Notes: generated by a model from the sequence alone, not told the origin. A stretch of 30,463 nt of DNA from JBFHES01 sp041584015 (GCA_041584015.1 JBFHES010000023.1:1-30463), one strand, 5' to 3'. Counted from the stretch's first letter, positions 15,447 through 25,068 are shown. Translations and numbers: made by a program.

Positions 15447-17981
15447 TTATTGCACATCAAAGGCAATAGTTTGTTTGAAAGTTAATGTAGATAACTCGCA
15501 ATAATACATTCCGCTGGCATATGAACTAACATCCAATTTCAACACATGATCGCCTTTGGCATATAAAGCTTTCTTTACCTTTATAAGACGTCCGGTATTG
15601 TCATAAACAGACATGGCAAGAGGTGTTTCTTCAGCTAATGTAAATGAGAAATTGGTGTAAGTGGTTGCCGGATTTGGATAAGCAGCCCCCACCTGGAAGC
15701 TATTAACACCGGATAGTTTACCCACAACAGCAATTCCGTTCTCAGAGAATTTATCGGAGCCTTGTATGAATCGATCTATCGCTAGGAACTGTTCTGTTCC
15801 TGATTCATGGTCATAAAGCTTGATGCTGTATGACTCATTCGCCATCATACCATCTTTAGTTGAGGTAAACTCATTGTCTCCCCAAATTGTGATTGCAAGA
15901 TTTGCATTGGTATAAACTGCAGCACCCACTAATAATCCATCCTGATTGAAAACTCCAAGCTCATCACCAAAAGTCACTTCCATATCAAAGGCATTCTGAG
16001 GAATTGCCAAAGTCATATTAATTCCTGTATTTAGGTTCGTGTAATACAACGAAGGCTTATAAGATGCAATATATGCTAAATTCTTTGACGATGCGCCATT
16101 TGCAGGGTAACTATACACAATCTGATTAATTGCATTTATTTGATAGCCTTCTCCCGGGATCATATCACCAATTCCATTAACACCCCAAATTGGCCAATAC
16201 ACTTCTCCCAATCCGTTTTTAATTATATTTATCTGACTTTCAACAGACCCCATCATGACAGCTATATTTGCCGGAGACTGACGTAAATAAGCCATTATGC
16301 TCCAACCAGAAGGGATTGTAAATGGTGTACTTTGCGGCTCAACAGCAGATCCCACAACATCAAGCATATTTGCTGTGCTTAAATTTACCTGATAACCTTT
16401 ACCTATTTCAATATCACCTATTAAGTCAACAAATGGTGGCCAATATACATTTCCGTCGCCGCCTTTAACAATTACTATGTCATTATACACCGGGCTCATT
16501 ACTGCTTCAATATCCGGATCAACTGGCACAATGTATGTTGAAAAGATGCTCCAACCGGAAGGAATATTTAATGTCTGTGTTTCCAGACTCATTGCCGCAA
16601 TGGCTGAAACGCCACTTAATCCATTCACATCAAAAGTTGCTGTATTTGGAAAACCAGCTGTTTGATAAGTAGCAACAGCATCGTACTCCTGACTGGCAGA
16701 AATATCAAACACTTTCCATTCAAATTCATCGCCAATTGTAAATCCGTCCGTTACAGGAGTTCCACCATCATCGGCCCACGCCAGAAGCTGAGCAGTAGAT
16801 CCGTTCCATTGCACATAGCCACCACAAACCATATCTGTTCCATTATCATAAAACACCCCAAGATAATCTCCGAGACTAATGGCAGCTCCATCAATGGTTA
16901 ACAGCGCATAATCAGGTATAAGAATGGTATGTTGACCAAGTGTTGTGGTATAGCTCCATGAAGCAGGAAGGTTCACCATAAACACTTCGAATGCAGAAGG
17001 CTTCATGACCACTCCATCTACTGGATTAGTTACTTTGGCATCATACATTCCAGGAGGTGCAACTGCTGGAACATCAAGATCGAATGTAAAATTGAAAGCA
17101 TCAATTACGTTAACATTATAGCCGCAAAAGATGGTTGAAGTTGCTTGTTGAAACCAATTAGCCGATTGCGCAGCTTGAGCAACGGTTGTTGTACTTGTTG
17201 CTTGTTGAAAACAGATGGTGGTGCTTCCCTGAGCAAAATTAGTATACTGTCCGCTTAAGGCAACCGACAAACTTTCGCCCTGAAATCCCTGACCAGGATC
17301 AACTGTAAGAATTTCTGGCGTATTTAAGGTAAGTCCTTCAATCGTTACATCGTCTACCATCCAAACATAATCCCATGCTCCCACAAAGTGAAAACGTATC
17401 CACACTTGCGCCTGGTTATTTGCGTAGGCAGCAATATCAACCGAAACAGTATTATCTACCATTGCACCCTGCGCCACCAGTGAGTTAACTTGCACGTCCG
17501 TCCAAACAACTCCATCGGTAGAAACTCCTACATAGGTTAAATCACTTTGGTACTTTCTGTATCGCTGATGAAAGGTAAGCGTAAGTGCAGTATAAGATGA
17601 CAAATCAATTGGTTGTGCATTTTGAATACTTGCGTTTTGAACACCCCCTGATGAACCTAAATAATCAGAGTCAAACAAAGCAAAGCCATTAGAAGAACTA
17701 GCTGAGGAGATTGATCCTATTGATGAAGAATAAGTACCAACCGGACCAACAGCATTTACAACCCAGTTTTGATTATCACCCGTTTGATTGGATGCTAGCC
17801 AGTTTGTTGAAACTGAAAAATCATCAGTCCATGCTACGGTATTGGTAGCAGCTAATGATTTTTGAGAAACATTGACAAACTCAGCATTAGAAATTACTTT
17901 AGATAGCACATTGTTTTTTGTTTGACCACTAACGGTTAATGCAAAAAAGACCAAGGCAATTGGTAGTAGGATTTTATTCAT
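15447..17981 (-). CDS. Large T9SS-secreted protein with choice-of-anchor J-like domain, tandem repeats and type A sorting domain
   Basis: An 844-residue precursor. The signal peptide (1-19) ends in VSGQ. Residues 48-215 form a jelly-roll-like module (WTDDFSVSTNWLAS ... WDYVWMVDDVTIEG) resembling choice-of-anchor J/cleaved adhesin. Residues 224-335 look Ig-like and contain two near-identical short QQATST units. Near the middle, about residues 480-630, are two tandem copies of an IPSGWSI ... VYWP ... GKGYQ/GEGYQ module of about 75 residues. The last 80 residues (AAYPNPATTYTNFSF ... GMYYCELS) are a T9SS type A C-terminal sorting domain. The protein is thus exported and anchored at or released from the cell surface; no enzymatic domain is recognised. 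It has the best promoter of the window and its own terminator. Confidence 0.88.
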   Translation of the reverse strand: MNKILLPIALVFFALTVSGQTKNNVLSKVISNAEFVNVSQKSLAATNTVAWTDDFSVSTNWLASNQTGDNQNWVVNAVGPVGTYSSSIGSISSASSSNGFALFDSDYLGSSGGVQNASIQNAQPIDLSSYTALTLTFHQRYRKYQSDLTYVGVSTDGVVWTDVQVNSLVAQGAMVDNTVSVDIAAYANNQAQVWIRFHFVGAWDYVWMVDDVTIEGLTLNTPEILTVDPGQGFQGESLSVALSGQYTNFAQGSTTICFQQATSTTTVAQAAQSANWFQQATSTIFCGYNVNVIDAFNFTFDLDVPAVAPPGMYDAKVTNPVDGVVMKPSAFEVFMVNLPASWSYTTTLGQHTILIPDYALLTIDGAAISLGDYLGVFYDNGTDMVCGGYVQWNGSTAQLLAWADDGGTPVTDGFTIGDEFEWKVFDISASQEYDAVATYQTAGFPNTATFDVNGLSGVSAIAAMSLETQTLNIPSGWSIFSTYIVPVDPDIEAVMSPVYNDIVIVKGGDGNVYWPPFVDLIGDIEIGKGYQVNLSTANMLDVVGSAVEPQSTPFTIPSGWSIMAYLRQSPANIAVMMGSVESQINIIKNGLGEVYWPIWGVNGIGDMIPGEGYQINAINQIVYSYPANGASSKNLAYIASYKPSLYYTNLNTGINMTLAIPQNAFDMEVTFGDELGVFNQDGLLVGAAVYTNANLAITIWGDNEFTSTKDGMMANESYSIKLYDHESGTEQFLAIDRFIQGSDKFSENGIAVVGKLSGVNSFQVGAAYPNPATTYTNFSFTLAEETPLAMSVYDNTGRLIKVKKALYAKGDHVLKLDVSSYASGMYYCELSTLTFKQTIAFDVQ

Positions 17982-18012
17982 AGCATTATAGTTTGATAAT
18001 TTAACTCCTAAT

Positions 18013-18043
18013 CAAAGATAAAGTATTATCCAAACTAAGTCAA
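18013..18043 (-). promoter_or_regulatory. Bacteroidota-type promoter for the T9SS-secreted protein gene
   Basis: On the minus strand TTG (18041-18043), a 20-bp spacer and TATCTTTG (18013-18020), an exact TAnnTTTG -7 box. The predicted start point near 18006 gives a leader of about 25 nt before the ATG at 17981. Confidence 0.65.
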
Positions 18044-18093
18044 CAATAACAAAATGCTTTTGTTTACTTTTTAACAATTAGCTAGTGGGTGAC

Positions 18094-20193
18094 TTACCAA
18101 AAACGTTTATTTACGTATTTTTCTTGTAGGTAATCAGCTCTGTTTGAATTAATAGTGCTATCCATTACCCGCATCACGTATATTGATTCTTTTACAATCT
18201 GCTCATCAAAGTGCACTGTATTCTCTCTTGCGTGCTGATATACTTTTTTAAACCAGTTATCGTCGTTACTAATGCGCTCAACAGTAACCTTTAAGTCTTC
18301 ATCCTCAATCTTATTCTGAATGGTTTCAACCCTCGATTTTATCAGAACCTGCAACGTTCTGTCAAACTTTGGATGCTCCGATTTAATATCAACTTTTTCC
18401 AAAACATCAAAGGCAACATCGGTTTGCTGCATATTATAATATACAACGATAAGATTTAGCAATGCATCCTCAAAACGCGACGAGATTTTAAGCGTTGCAT
18501 TATACAGTTCAATGGCTTTCTCGTGATTGCCTTTAATTTCGTAACACGTAGCAAGATTATTTAAAACGTGAAGATTAAACGGATGATATGAAAGTGCTTT
18601 CTCAAAATATTGAAATGCTGTTTCGATATTACCATTATTAAAATAGGCTGATGCTTTGTACCATGTAACCGGTATGCTTGTATTATCGAGTGTATAAAAA
18701 TAGGAAGCTCCCTTGCTGGTATTTTCAAGAACACCATCCCAGTTTCCCTTTTCTCTATCAATAAGAGCTAGTTTTAAATAATACTCTGCCCGACACCTTT
18801 CAATGTTTATGTAAATATTAGCACCTAATATCACGATCATACCAAGCAACAGAATTTTCGCAAAACGCTTACTGCCGGCATCCTTTTTCCGTTTTATCTT
18901 ATTGTTAAGTAGAATAACAATAATAAAGATAAGCCCTAATAATATATTATGCTCGGCCCGCTCTTTCGGGAAACTGAGCATACTAATTATAAGGAAGGAC
19001 AGGTATGAACTAAATACGAATAAGCTAAATATTTTATCCTCCCTGCTGGCCTTACTTTTAGTAATCTTAAAAAACAAATTGAGCAGTCCCACAAATATGG
19101 CCGCATAGAAGAGGAAGCCCAAGATTCCTATTTCTGCAAGGACACCAAAAAAATCATTATGAGGTCGATTAAAAAATATCTGACCGCCTTCTGACCGCAA
19201 ACCATCTGTGCCATATTTAGGAAGAGCAATTCGCCAATTCCCCTGGCCTACTCCAGTAAATACATTATCGCGATACATCTCCATGGACTTCTGCCATAAA
19301 TCGACACGCTCAAGGGATGAGCCAAACTTATAGTTTCGCAGCCACAGAGTTTGCTTACTTAATGTTTCCCATGAATCAAGCTTTGAGTAAAAGATAAAAA
19401 CAGCCCCAACAATTAAAACTGTTGATACAACACCAATAACGAGACGAAGGATGTGCTTCTTATTGGCTTTAAAATGATCGTAATAATTGATGAATAGCAA
19501 AATGGTTGAAACTGCAGCAAGCAAAAAGGCTATCCAAACAGTTTTGGTAAGCAATACAATAATGAGCATGAATGCACTCAAACTTGAGAGAATACCAAGT
19601 ATCTTCCAAAAACCCTTAAATTTTATCAAGCCATACAAACTAAATGGTAAGCCCAGCAACAATATCTGAGAGTATAAATTTCGATGAGCCGACACTCCAT
19701 TTATTAAATAGGATATTTGGTGATTATAGTCTACTTCGCTAATAACTAAATAGAACTGAATTAATCCAATTAAAGCATGTATAAAAACAAAAACAATTAG
19801 AAATTTGGTTATTAAGCCACTAAAATCTTTGTGTCGCGAAAGAATAATAACACCCAACATAATAAAGGCGAACACAACGAATAGCTTGAACCACTCAACA
19901 ATTGCCTCTGATTTATTAATCGCAAAAAAGATGGAGACTCCTGCAAATAAAAGATAGAATAAATAAAGCCTAACAACTAGATTATTAATGGGTGGAGCAT
20001 GCGCCAAAAGCTGGTCTCTTTTAATGTAAACATATATGGCAAATACCAATAACACCAATGACCAAACGATGAACCTGCCTGTAAGCGAAGGATCAAGTGT
20101 CCATGGCGTGTATACCAGCGGAACCATAATTAAGTTCAGTAAAACAAAGAGAAGCGGTAAATGCCTATATATTGGTTTCGGGTTATCTTGCAT
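18094..20193 (-). CDS. O-antigen ligase/polymerase (Wzy/WaaL-like) membrane protein with C-terminal TPRs
   Basis: A 699-residue protein. The first 445 residues contain about eleven hydrophobic segments. The large periplasmic loop carries the O-antigen ligase signature: SSLERVDLW (Arg296), GVGQGNW (314-320) and RPHNDFFGVLAEIGILGF with the conserved His345. Residues 455-620 are soluble TPRs (YYLKLALIDREKGNWDGVLENT, PFNLHVLNNLATCYEIKGNHEKAIELY), and an uncharacterised helical tail ends the protein. WaaL-type enzymes join polysaccharide from undecaprenyl diphosphate to lipid A or another acceptor, whereas Wzy polymerises repeats. Sequence alone does not separate the two, and the TPR fusion is common in Bacteroidota. 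No polysaccharide genes are adjacent. Confidence 0.85.
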   Translation of the reverse strand: MQDNPKPIYRHLPLLFVLLNLIMVPLVYTPWTLDPSLTGRFIVWSLVLLVFAIYVYIKRDQLLAHAPPINNLVVRLYLFYLLFAGVSIFFAINKSEAIVEWFKLFVVFAFIMLGVIILSRHKDFSGLITKFLIVFVFIHALIGLIQFYLVISEVDYNHQISYLINGVSAHRNLYSQILLLGLPFSLYGLIKFKGFWKILGILSSLSAFMLIIVLLTKTVWIAFLLAAVSTILLFINYYDHFKANKKHILRLVIGVVSTVLIVGAVFIFYSKLDSWETLSKQTLWLRNYKFGSSLERVDLWQKSMEMYRDNVFTGVGQGNWRIALPKYGTDGLRSEGGQIFFNRPHNDFFGVLAEIGILGFLFYAAIFVGLLNLFFKITKSKASREDKIFSLFVFSSYLSFLIISMLSFPKERAEHNILLGLIFIIVILLNNKIKRKKDAGSKRFAKILLLGMIVILGANIYINIERCRAEYYLKLALIDREKGNWDGVLENTSKGASYFYTLDNTSIPVTWYKASAYFNNGNIETAFQYFEKALSYHPFNLHVLNNLATCYEIKGNHEKAIELYNATLKISSRFEDALLNLIVVYYNMQQTDVAFDVLEKVDIKSEHPKFDRTLQVLIKSRVETIQNKIEDEDLKVTVERISNDDNWFKKVYQHARENTVHFDEQIVKESIYVMRVMDSTINSNRADYLQEKYVNKRFW

Positions 20194-20210
20194 ACATAAA
20201 AAAATTACCT

Positions 20211-20234
20211 CAAAGATATCTAAGTTTAGATATC
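20211..20234 (-). promoter_or_regulatory. -7 box overlapped by a 20-bp palindrome, candidate operator
   Basis: On the minus strand TATCTTTG (20211-20218) matches TAnnTTTG exactly, 18 bp before the ligase ATG. Overlapping and extending upstream is the perfect inverted repeat GATATCTAA-GT-TTAGATATC (20215-20234; 9-bp arms). A dimeric repressor bound there would block the promoter. No -33 element was found. Confidence 0.45.
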
Positions 20235-20589
20235 ATGAAAAACTTTGTACCCGAAAATAATGATGAAATTTGATGATCCATAAAAATATGATCAGGGATT
20301 GAATTTATTCCATAAAGCCTTTTATACTTGATGCAACAAAAGCATCCACCCAATCTGATACATTCATGTCGCAACATCACCTATGAAAGCTCCTATAATC
20401 AAGCACTCATACGTATAGTTACCAACAACTTAAACCGCTGCCCTGCATCAATTCTAAATAAGCATAAACACAAACAAAAACAGCAATTTCTATGTTACAA
20501 GGAGGCTTGCTATTTGGCCTCATAATATGCCAGACAGCATAAATGATAAAAATCATGCGGTTCATACAACCCAGTGATTATAAAAGATA
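20235..20589. other. Intergenic stretch without a supportable gene
   Basis: This is the bulk of the 428-bp divergent gap between the O-antigen ligase gene and mutA. Short open frames exist, but their codon use and composition (runs such as KHKHKQKQQ) do not look coding. A GAGGC/GCCTC inverted repeat near 20500 lacks a T-tract. No RNA gene or riboswitch was recognised; a B12 riboswitch upstream of mutA was considered and no B12-box-like sequence was seen. Confidence 0.5.
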
Positions 20590-20597
20590 TAATTTTG
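20590..20597 (+). promoter_or_regulatory. -7 promoter box for the methylmalonyl-CoA mutase operon
   Basis: TAATTTTG is an exact TAnnTTTG match, 24 bp upstream of the mutA ATG at 20622. No clear -33 TTG at standard spacing. Confidence 0.45.
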
Positions 20598-20621
20598 CCA
20601 CGCAATTTTAATTCATAAACA

Positions 20622-22481
20622 ATGGATAAAGAAGTGAATTACACAAGACTATTTGATGAGTTTGCACCGGTTTCTACCGAACAGTGGGAAGAGGTAATTA
20701 AGAAGGATCTGAAAGGTGCAGATTATAACAAAAAGCTTGTATGGCGTACCACAGAGGGATTTGCCGTCAAGCCATATTACCGCCAGGAAGATCTGAAAAA
20801 CCTAACATTTATGGATTCCGTACCAGGAGATTTTCCATTCTTGCGAGGAACAAAAACACAGGATAACAACTGGCGCATTCGTCAGGATATTTGTGCCGGC
20901 GATGCAAAAGAGGCAAATGCAAAGGCCAAAGAGGTATGTGCAAAAGGAGTTGACTCTGTTTCATTCAATATTAATGATGAAACAAAAATTGATCATGAAT
21001 TCGTGAGCCAGCTGCTGGCAGATCTCGAATTAGAAAAGATCGAGGTTAATTTTGATGCCGGTCATAATAGTAAAGAGATTGTTGAAATACTTGTAGAGTC
21101 GAACTCTAAGCTTGAAGGTTCGGTTAATTTCAACCCTTTAACCAGACTGACGCTTAATGGTAGTTTCTGTAAATCTGCAGATCACTCATTCGATAGAGCC
21201 AAAGACATTGTTCTGGCTGCTAAAGAACTTGAGAATTTCCGCAGCCTTTCGGTAAACGGAGATGTATTCCATAATTCAGGAGCAAACGTTGTGCAGGAAC
21301 TGGCTTTCAGTTTATCAATGGGAGCTGAATATATGGCACAATTAACCGATCGAGGTTTAAAGAGCGACACCATAGCTTCGAACATGAAGTTTAACTTTTC
21401 AATTGGCGCTAACTACTTTATGGAAATAGCCAAATTGCGTGCAGCACGCTTACTTTGGTCTAAAGTTGTTGAATCATTCGAAGTTGAGGATCTTGCAAAT
21501 GCAGCAATGTTAACACACTCTACAACTTCTCGTTGGAATAAAACTGTTTACGATCCGTATGTAAATATGTTGAGAACTACCACCGAAGCCATGTCGGCAA
21601 TTATTGGTGGAACCAACTCGCTTACAGTTGATGCATTCAATAAAACATTTGATAAGCCAACCGACTTTGGAAACAGAATTGCCAGAAATCAGCAGATTCT
21701 GTTAAAAGAAGAAACCTACTTAGATAAGATCGCCGATCCTTCAGCTGGCTCTTATTACATTGAGAATCTTACCAACTCCATTATCGACGAGACCTGGAAA
21801 TTATTCCTTGAACTTGAAGACAAGGGTGGTTACATTAAGGCCCTAGAGCAAGGGTTTATTCAGCAACAAATTAAAGAGAGTGCTGATAAGAAAAACGAGC
21901 TCTTAGCGCAACGTCGCGAAATACTTTTAGGAACAAATCAGTATCCTAATTTTGACGAGAAGATTAGTGAGCCGATAGACGAGAAGATTTTTAAAGCAGA
22001 AGAACCATTAACCGATAACAAAGGATTTACTCCTTTAAGACCATACCGTGGTGCTCAGGCCTTTGAATCGTTACGCTATAAAACAGACAAGTATGCCATG
22101 CAAAACGACAGGCCAAAAGCATTTATGATTACCATGGGTAGTTTAGCAATGCGACGTGCCAGAGCGCAGTTTGCATCAAACTTTTTTGCCTGTGCAGGAA
22201 TTGAGGTTATCGACAATAATGGCTTTAAAAGTGTTGAAGAAGCAGTAGGTGCTTTCCGTGCATCAAAATCGCAAATCGCAGTTATTTGTGGTGCCGATGA
22301 TGATTATGCAACAATTGCTCCTGAAGTATTTAACGCAATTAAAGATGAAGCAATAACAGTTGTTGCCGGAGCACCAGCTTGCGCGGACGAACTCAAATCC
22401 ATCGGAATTGAGAACTTCATTCATGTAAAAGTTAATGTTCTTGAGGAACTTAAGAGATATCAAAAAGAACTTGGAATCTAA
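20622..22481 (+). CDS. mutA: Methylmalonyl-CoA mutase small (beta) subunit
   Basis: A 619-residue cytoplasmic protein. Residues 1-450 form the mutase TIM barrel: VSTEQWEEVIKKDLKGADYNKKLVWRTTEGFAVKPYYR at the start, NNWRIRQDI, and NYFMEIAKLRAARLLWSKVV near residue 265. The C-terminal 150 residues have a flavodoxin-like B12-binding fold (AFMITMGSLAMRRARAQFASNFFACAGIEV) but lack the DxHxxG cobalt-ligand motif, as expected of the non-catalytic small subunit. With MutB it forms the heterodimer that interconverts succinyl-CoA and methylmalonyl-CoA in the propionate pathway. mutB follows, separated by an unusual 448-bp insertion carrying an S23-type gene. Confidence 0.93.
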   Translation: MDKEVNYTRLFDEFAPVSTEQWEEVIKKDLKGADYNKKLVWRTTEGFAVKPYYRQEDLKNLTFMDSVPGDFPFLRGTKTQDNNWRIRQDICAGDAKEANAKAKEVCAKGVDSVSFNINDETKIDHEFVSQLLADLELEKIEVNFDAGHNSKEIVEILVESNSKLEGSVNFNPLTRLTLNGSFCKSADHSFDRAKDIVLAAKELENFRSLSVNGDVFHNSGANVVQELAFSLSMGAEYMAQLTDRGLKSDTIASNMKFNFSIGANYFMEIAKLRAARLLWSKVVESFEVEDLANAAMLTHSTTSRWNKTVYDPYVNMLRTTTEAMSAIIGGTNSLTVDAFNKTFDKPTDFGNRIARNQQILLKEETYLDKIADPSAGSYYIENLTNSIIDETWKLFLELEDKGGYIKALEQGFIQQQIKESADKKNELLAQRREILLGTNQYPNFDEKISEPIDEKIFKAEEPLTDNKGFTPLRPYRGAQAFESLRYKTDKYAMQNDRPKAFMITMGSLAMRRARAQFASNFFACAGIEVIDNNGFKSVEEAVGAFRASKSQIAVICGADDDYATIAPEVFNAIKDEAITVVAGAPACADELKSIGIENFIHVKVNVLEELKRYQKELGI

Positions 22482-22491
22482 ATAAGTTACA

Positions 22492-22911
22492 AGTATCAAG
22501 ATATTAGAATCAAGATTAATAAGAAGTTATGCATAATTTCAAGGAATTAAAGGTTTGGCAGAAAGCACGTAAACTCGTAAAAGTTATATATGATGCATCG
22601 GCTGAATTTCCTAACGAGGAGAAATTTGGATTGACTTCACAAATGAGGAGATGTGCTATTTCTATTCCGTCCAATATTGCAGAAGGATCCGGCAGAAGGA
22701 CCAATAAGGATTTTAGCCATTTTCTTGATATTGCTCTGGGCTCTACATTTGAACTTGAAACGCAAATTAATTTATGCTTGGATCTTAACTTTATTCAATC
22801 AGAAATGGAATGTAAAATGATCGAGAATGTCTCTGAAATTCAAAAAATGATCATTTCGCTCCAACGAAAGTTATTCTAAATCTTGATACCTGATACTGAA
22901 TACTTGATACT
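22492..22911 (+). mobile_element. Free-standing S23/IVP element between mutA and mutB
   Basis: The left end (22492-22517) and the right end (22879-22911) are imperfect inverted copies of each other. AGTATCAAG (22492-22500) matches CTTGATACT (22903-22911), and ATCAAGATT (22509-22517) matches AATCTTGAT (22879-22887). The right end also carries repeated TGATAC units. The single four-helix-bundle gene fills the space between. The transcript could fold the two ends into a stem presenting the gene in the loop, the layout known for 23S rRNA intervening sequences. Removing the element would leave mutA and mutB about 30 bp apart, the normal spacing. Insertion is inferred; no target duplication was identified. 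Confidence 0.6.
22529..22879 (+). CDS. Four-helix-bundle protein, S23/23S rRNA intervening-sequence (IVP) family
   Basis: A 116-residue protein with the full family pattern: HNFKELKVWQKARKLVKVIYDASAEFPNEEKFGLTSQMRRCAISIPSNIAEGSGRRTNKDFSHFLDIALGSTFELETQINLC. Length and motifs (LKVWQKA, GLTSQMRR, IPSNIAEG) are diagnostic of the family first found inside 23S rRNA intervening sequences of Leptospira and others, where it folds as a pentamer of four-helix bundles. Function is unproven; nucleic-acid binding is suspected. It lies between mutA and mutB, 47 bp from the first and 50 bp from the second, bracketed by inverted repeats, and its TAA stop overlaps the right repeat. Confidence 0.93.
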   Translation: MHNFKELKVWQKARKLVKVIYDASAEFPNEEKFGLTSQMRRCAISIPSNIAEGSGRRTNKDFSHFLDIALGSTFELETQINLCLDLNFIQSEMECKMIENVSEIQKMIISLQRKLF

Positions 22912-22929
22912 ATTTAAAAGTCTAATACA

Positions 22930-25068
22930 ATGAGACCAAATTATAAAAACATCGACGTAAAGAAAGCTACCGGGAAAGACACAAAAGCCTGGGAAGAAAA
23001 AAATGTAAACGCAGACTGGCTTACTGCTGAGCAAATTCCTGTAAAAAATGCCTATACCGCTAACGATCTTGAAGGTTTAGAGCATTTGAACTATGCAGCT
23101 GGTGTAGCGCCAAACCTACGTGGTCCTTATTCTACCATGTATGTGATGCGCCCTTGGACTGTTCGTCAGTACGCAGGTTTTTCAACGGCAGAGGAGTCGA
23201 ACGCCTTTTACCGTCGTAATCTTGCAGCCGGACAAAAAGGTTTATCTGTAGCTTTCGACCTTGCAACACATCGCGGATACGACTCAGACCATGAGCGTGT
23301 TGTTGGCGATGTAGGTAAAGCAGGTGTAGCTATCGATTCCATTCTCGACATGGAAATTCTCTTCGATCAGATTCCTTTAGATAAGATGTCTGTTTCGATG
23401 ACCATGAATGGTGCGGTGCTTCCAATCCTTGCCTTCTACATTGTTGCAGGAACCGAACAAGGTGTTCCAATGGAAAAATTAAGTGGTACAATTCAGAATG
23501 ATATTTTAAAAGAGTTCATGGTGCGTAACACGTATATTTATCCACCTGATTTCTCAATGAAGATCATTGCTGACATCTTTGAATATACTTCTAAGAACAT
23601 GCCTAAGTTCAACTCAATTTCCATCTCGGGTTACCACATGCAGGAAGCAGGTGCAACCGCTGATATTGAGTTAGCATACACTTTGGCTGATGGACTTGAA
23701 TACTTAAAAGCTGGTGTTAATGCCGGAATGGATATCGATTCATTTGCTCCGCGCTTATCATTTTTCTGGGCTATTGGTATGAACCATTTTATGGAGATTG
23801 CTAAAATGCGTGCCGCTCGTATGTTATGGGCAAAGTTGGTAAAACGTTTCAATCCGAAGAATCCAAAGTCACTTGCACTTAGAACACATAGTCAAACTTC
23901 TGGTTGGAGTTTAACAGAACAGGATCCGTTTAATAACGTAGCCAGAACTTGTGTAGAGGCAATGGTAGCAGCACTTGGTCATACACAATCGTTACACACC
24001 AATGCATTGGATGAAGCAATTGCTTTACCTACTGATGTCTCTGCACGTATTGCACGTAACACACAGATTTAATTACAAGAAGAGACCAACATTACAAAAT
24101 CCGTTGACCCATGGGCCGGATCCTACTACGTTGAGAAACTTACACAAGAGATTGCTCAGAAAGCATGGGCACTTATTGAGGAAGTTGACGAACTTGGTGG
24201 AATGGCCAAAGCGATTGAGACCGGTGTACCAAAGATGAGAATTGAAGAAGCAGCTGCCAGAAAGCAGGCACGCATCGATTCAAAATCGGAAACCATTGTT
24301 GGTGTTAACAAATATCGTTTAGAGAAAGAAGATCCAATTGATATTTTGGATGTTGATAATACAGCCGTTCGCGAAGCACAGCTAAAACGTTTGGCTAAAT
24401 TAAAGGCAAACAGAAACGAAGAAGAAGTACAAGCTGCACTTTCAGCTATTACAAAATGTGCTGAAACAGGAGAAGGAAATTTACTTGAGTTAGCCGTTAA
24501 AGCCGCTCAATTAAGAGCTTCACTTGGTGAAATTTCTGATGCTTGCGAGAAAGTTGCTGGTCGCTACAATGCAGTTATTAGAACAATATCAGGTGTGTAT
24601 GCCAGCGAAAACAAAGGTGATATGAGTTTTGAAGAAGCTAAAGACTTAGCTGATAAATTTGCAGCTAAGGAAGGACGTCGTCCACGGATTATGATTGCAA
24701 AAATGGGACAAGATGGACATGACCGTGGAGCAAAGGTAGTTGCAACAGGTTATGCCGACATGGGCTTTGATGTAGACATGGGACCATTATTCCAAACTCC
24801 GGCAGAGGCAGCTCGTCAGGCAGTTGAGAACGATGTGCATGTTTTTGGTGTATCATCATTAGCTGCAGGTCATAAAACTTTAGTTCCTCAGGTAATGGAA
24901 GAATTAAAGAAACTCGGACGCGAAGATATTATGGTTATTTGTGGTGGTGTAATTCCAGCACAGGACTATCAGTATTTATATGATGCAGGTGTTGCCGGAA
25001 TATTCGGACCTGGATCATCCGTATCAATGGCTGCTACAGAAATATTAAAAATCCTATTGGAAGATTAA
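22930..25068 (+). pseudogene. mutB: Methylmalonyl-CoA mutase large (alpha) subunit, interrupted by one in-frame TAA
   Basis: Reading through one stop gives 712 residues, the normal length. The frame is the same on both sides, so this is a single base change and not a frameshift. The substrate barrel starts with PNLRGPYSTMYVMRPWTVRQYAGFSTAEESNAFYRRNLAAGQKGLSVAFDLATHRGYDSDHERVVGDVGKAGVAID. The B12 domain carries DGHDRG with the cobalt-ligand His597. The TAA at 24070-24072 is codon 381, in NTQI-stop-LQEETNI; relatives have an aromatic or aliphatic residue there. A Tyr codon (TAT or TAC) to TAA is one substitution. The truncated product lacks the B12 domain, so activity would be lost unless the change is an assembly error. 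A terminator follows. Confidence 0.85.

Noticed and set aside
20494..20522. GAGGC/GCCTC inverted repeat as a terminator
   Set aside because: The stem is only 5 bp and no T-tract follows on either strand.
20328..20525. Short open frame in the gap before mutA
   Set aside because: Low-complexity Lys/Gln/His content, no recognisable motif and no promoter or spacing consistent with a gene.
20235..20589. Cobalamin riboswitch upstream of the B12-dependent mutase
   Set aside because: No B12-box-like conserved stretch or multi-stem layout could be found in the gap.
24070..24072. TAA in mutB as a third recoding site
   Set aside because: UAA is not decoded as Sec or Pyl, there is no catalytic Cys at this place, and only one gene is affected, so mutation or base-call error is more likely.
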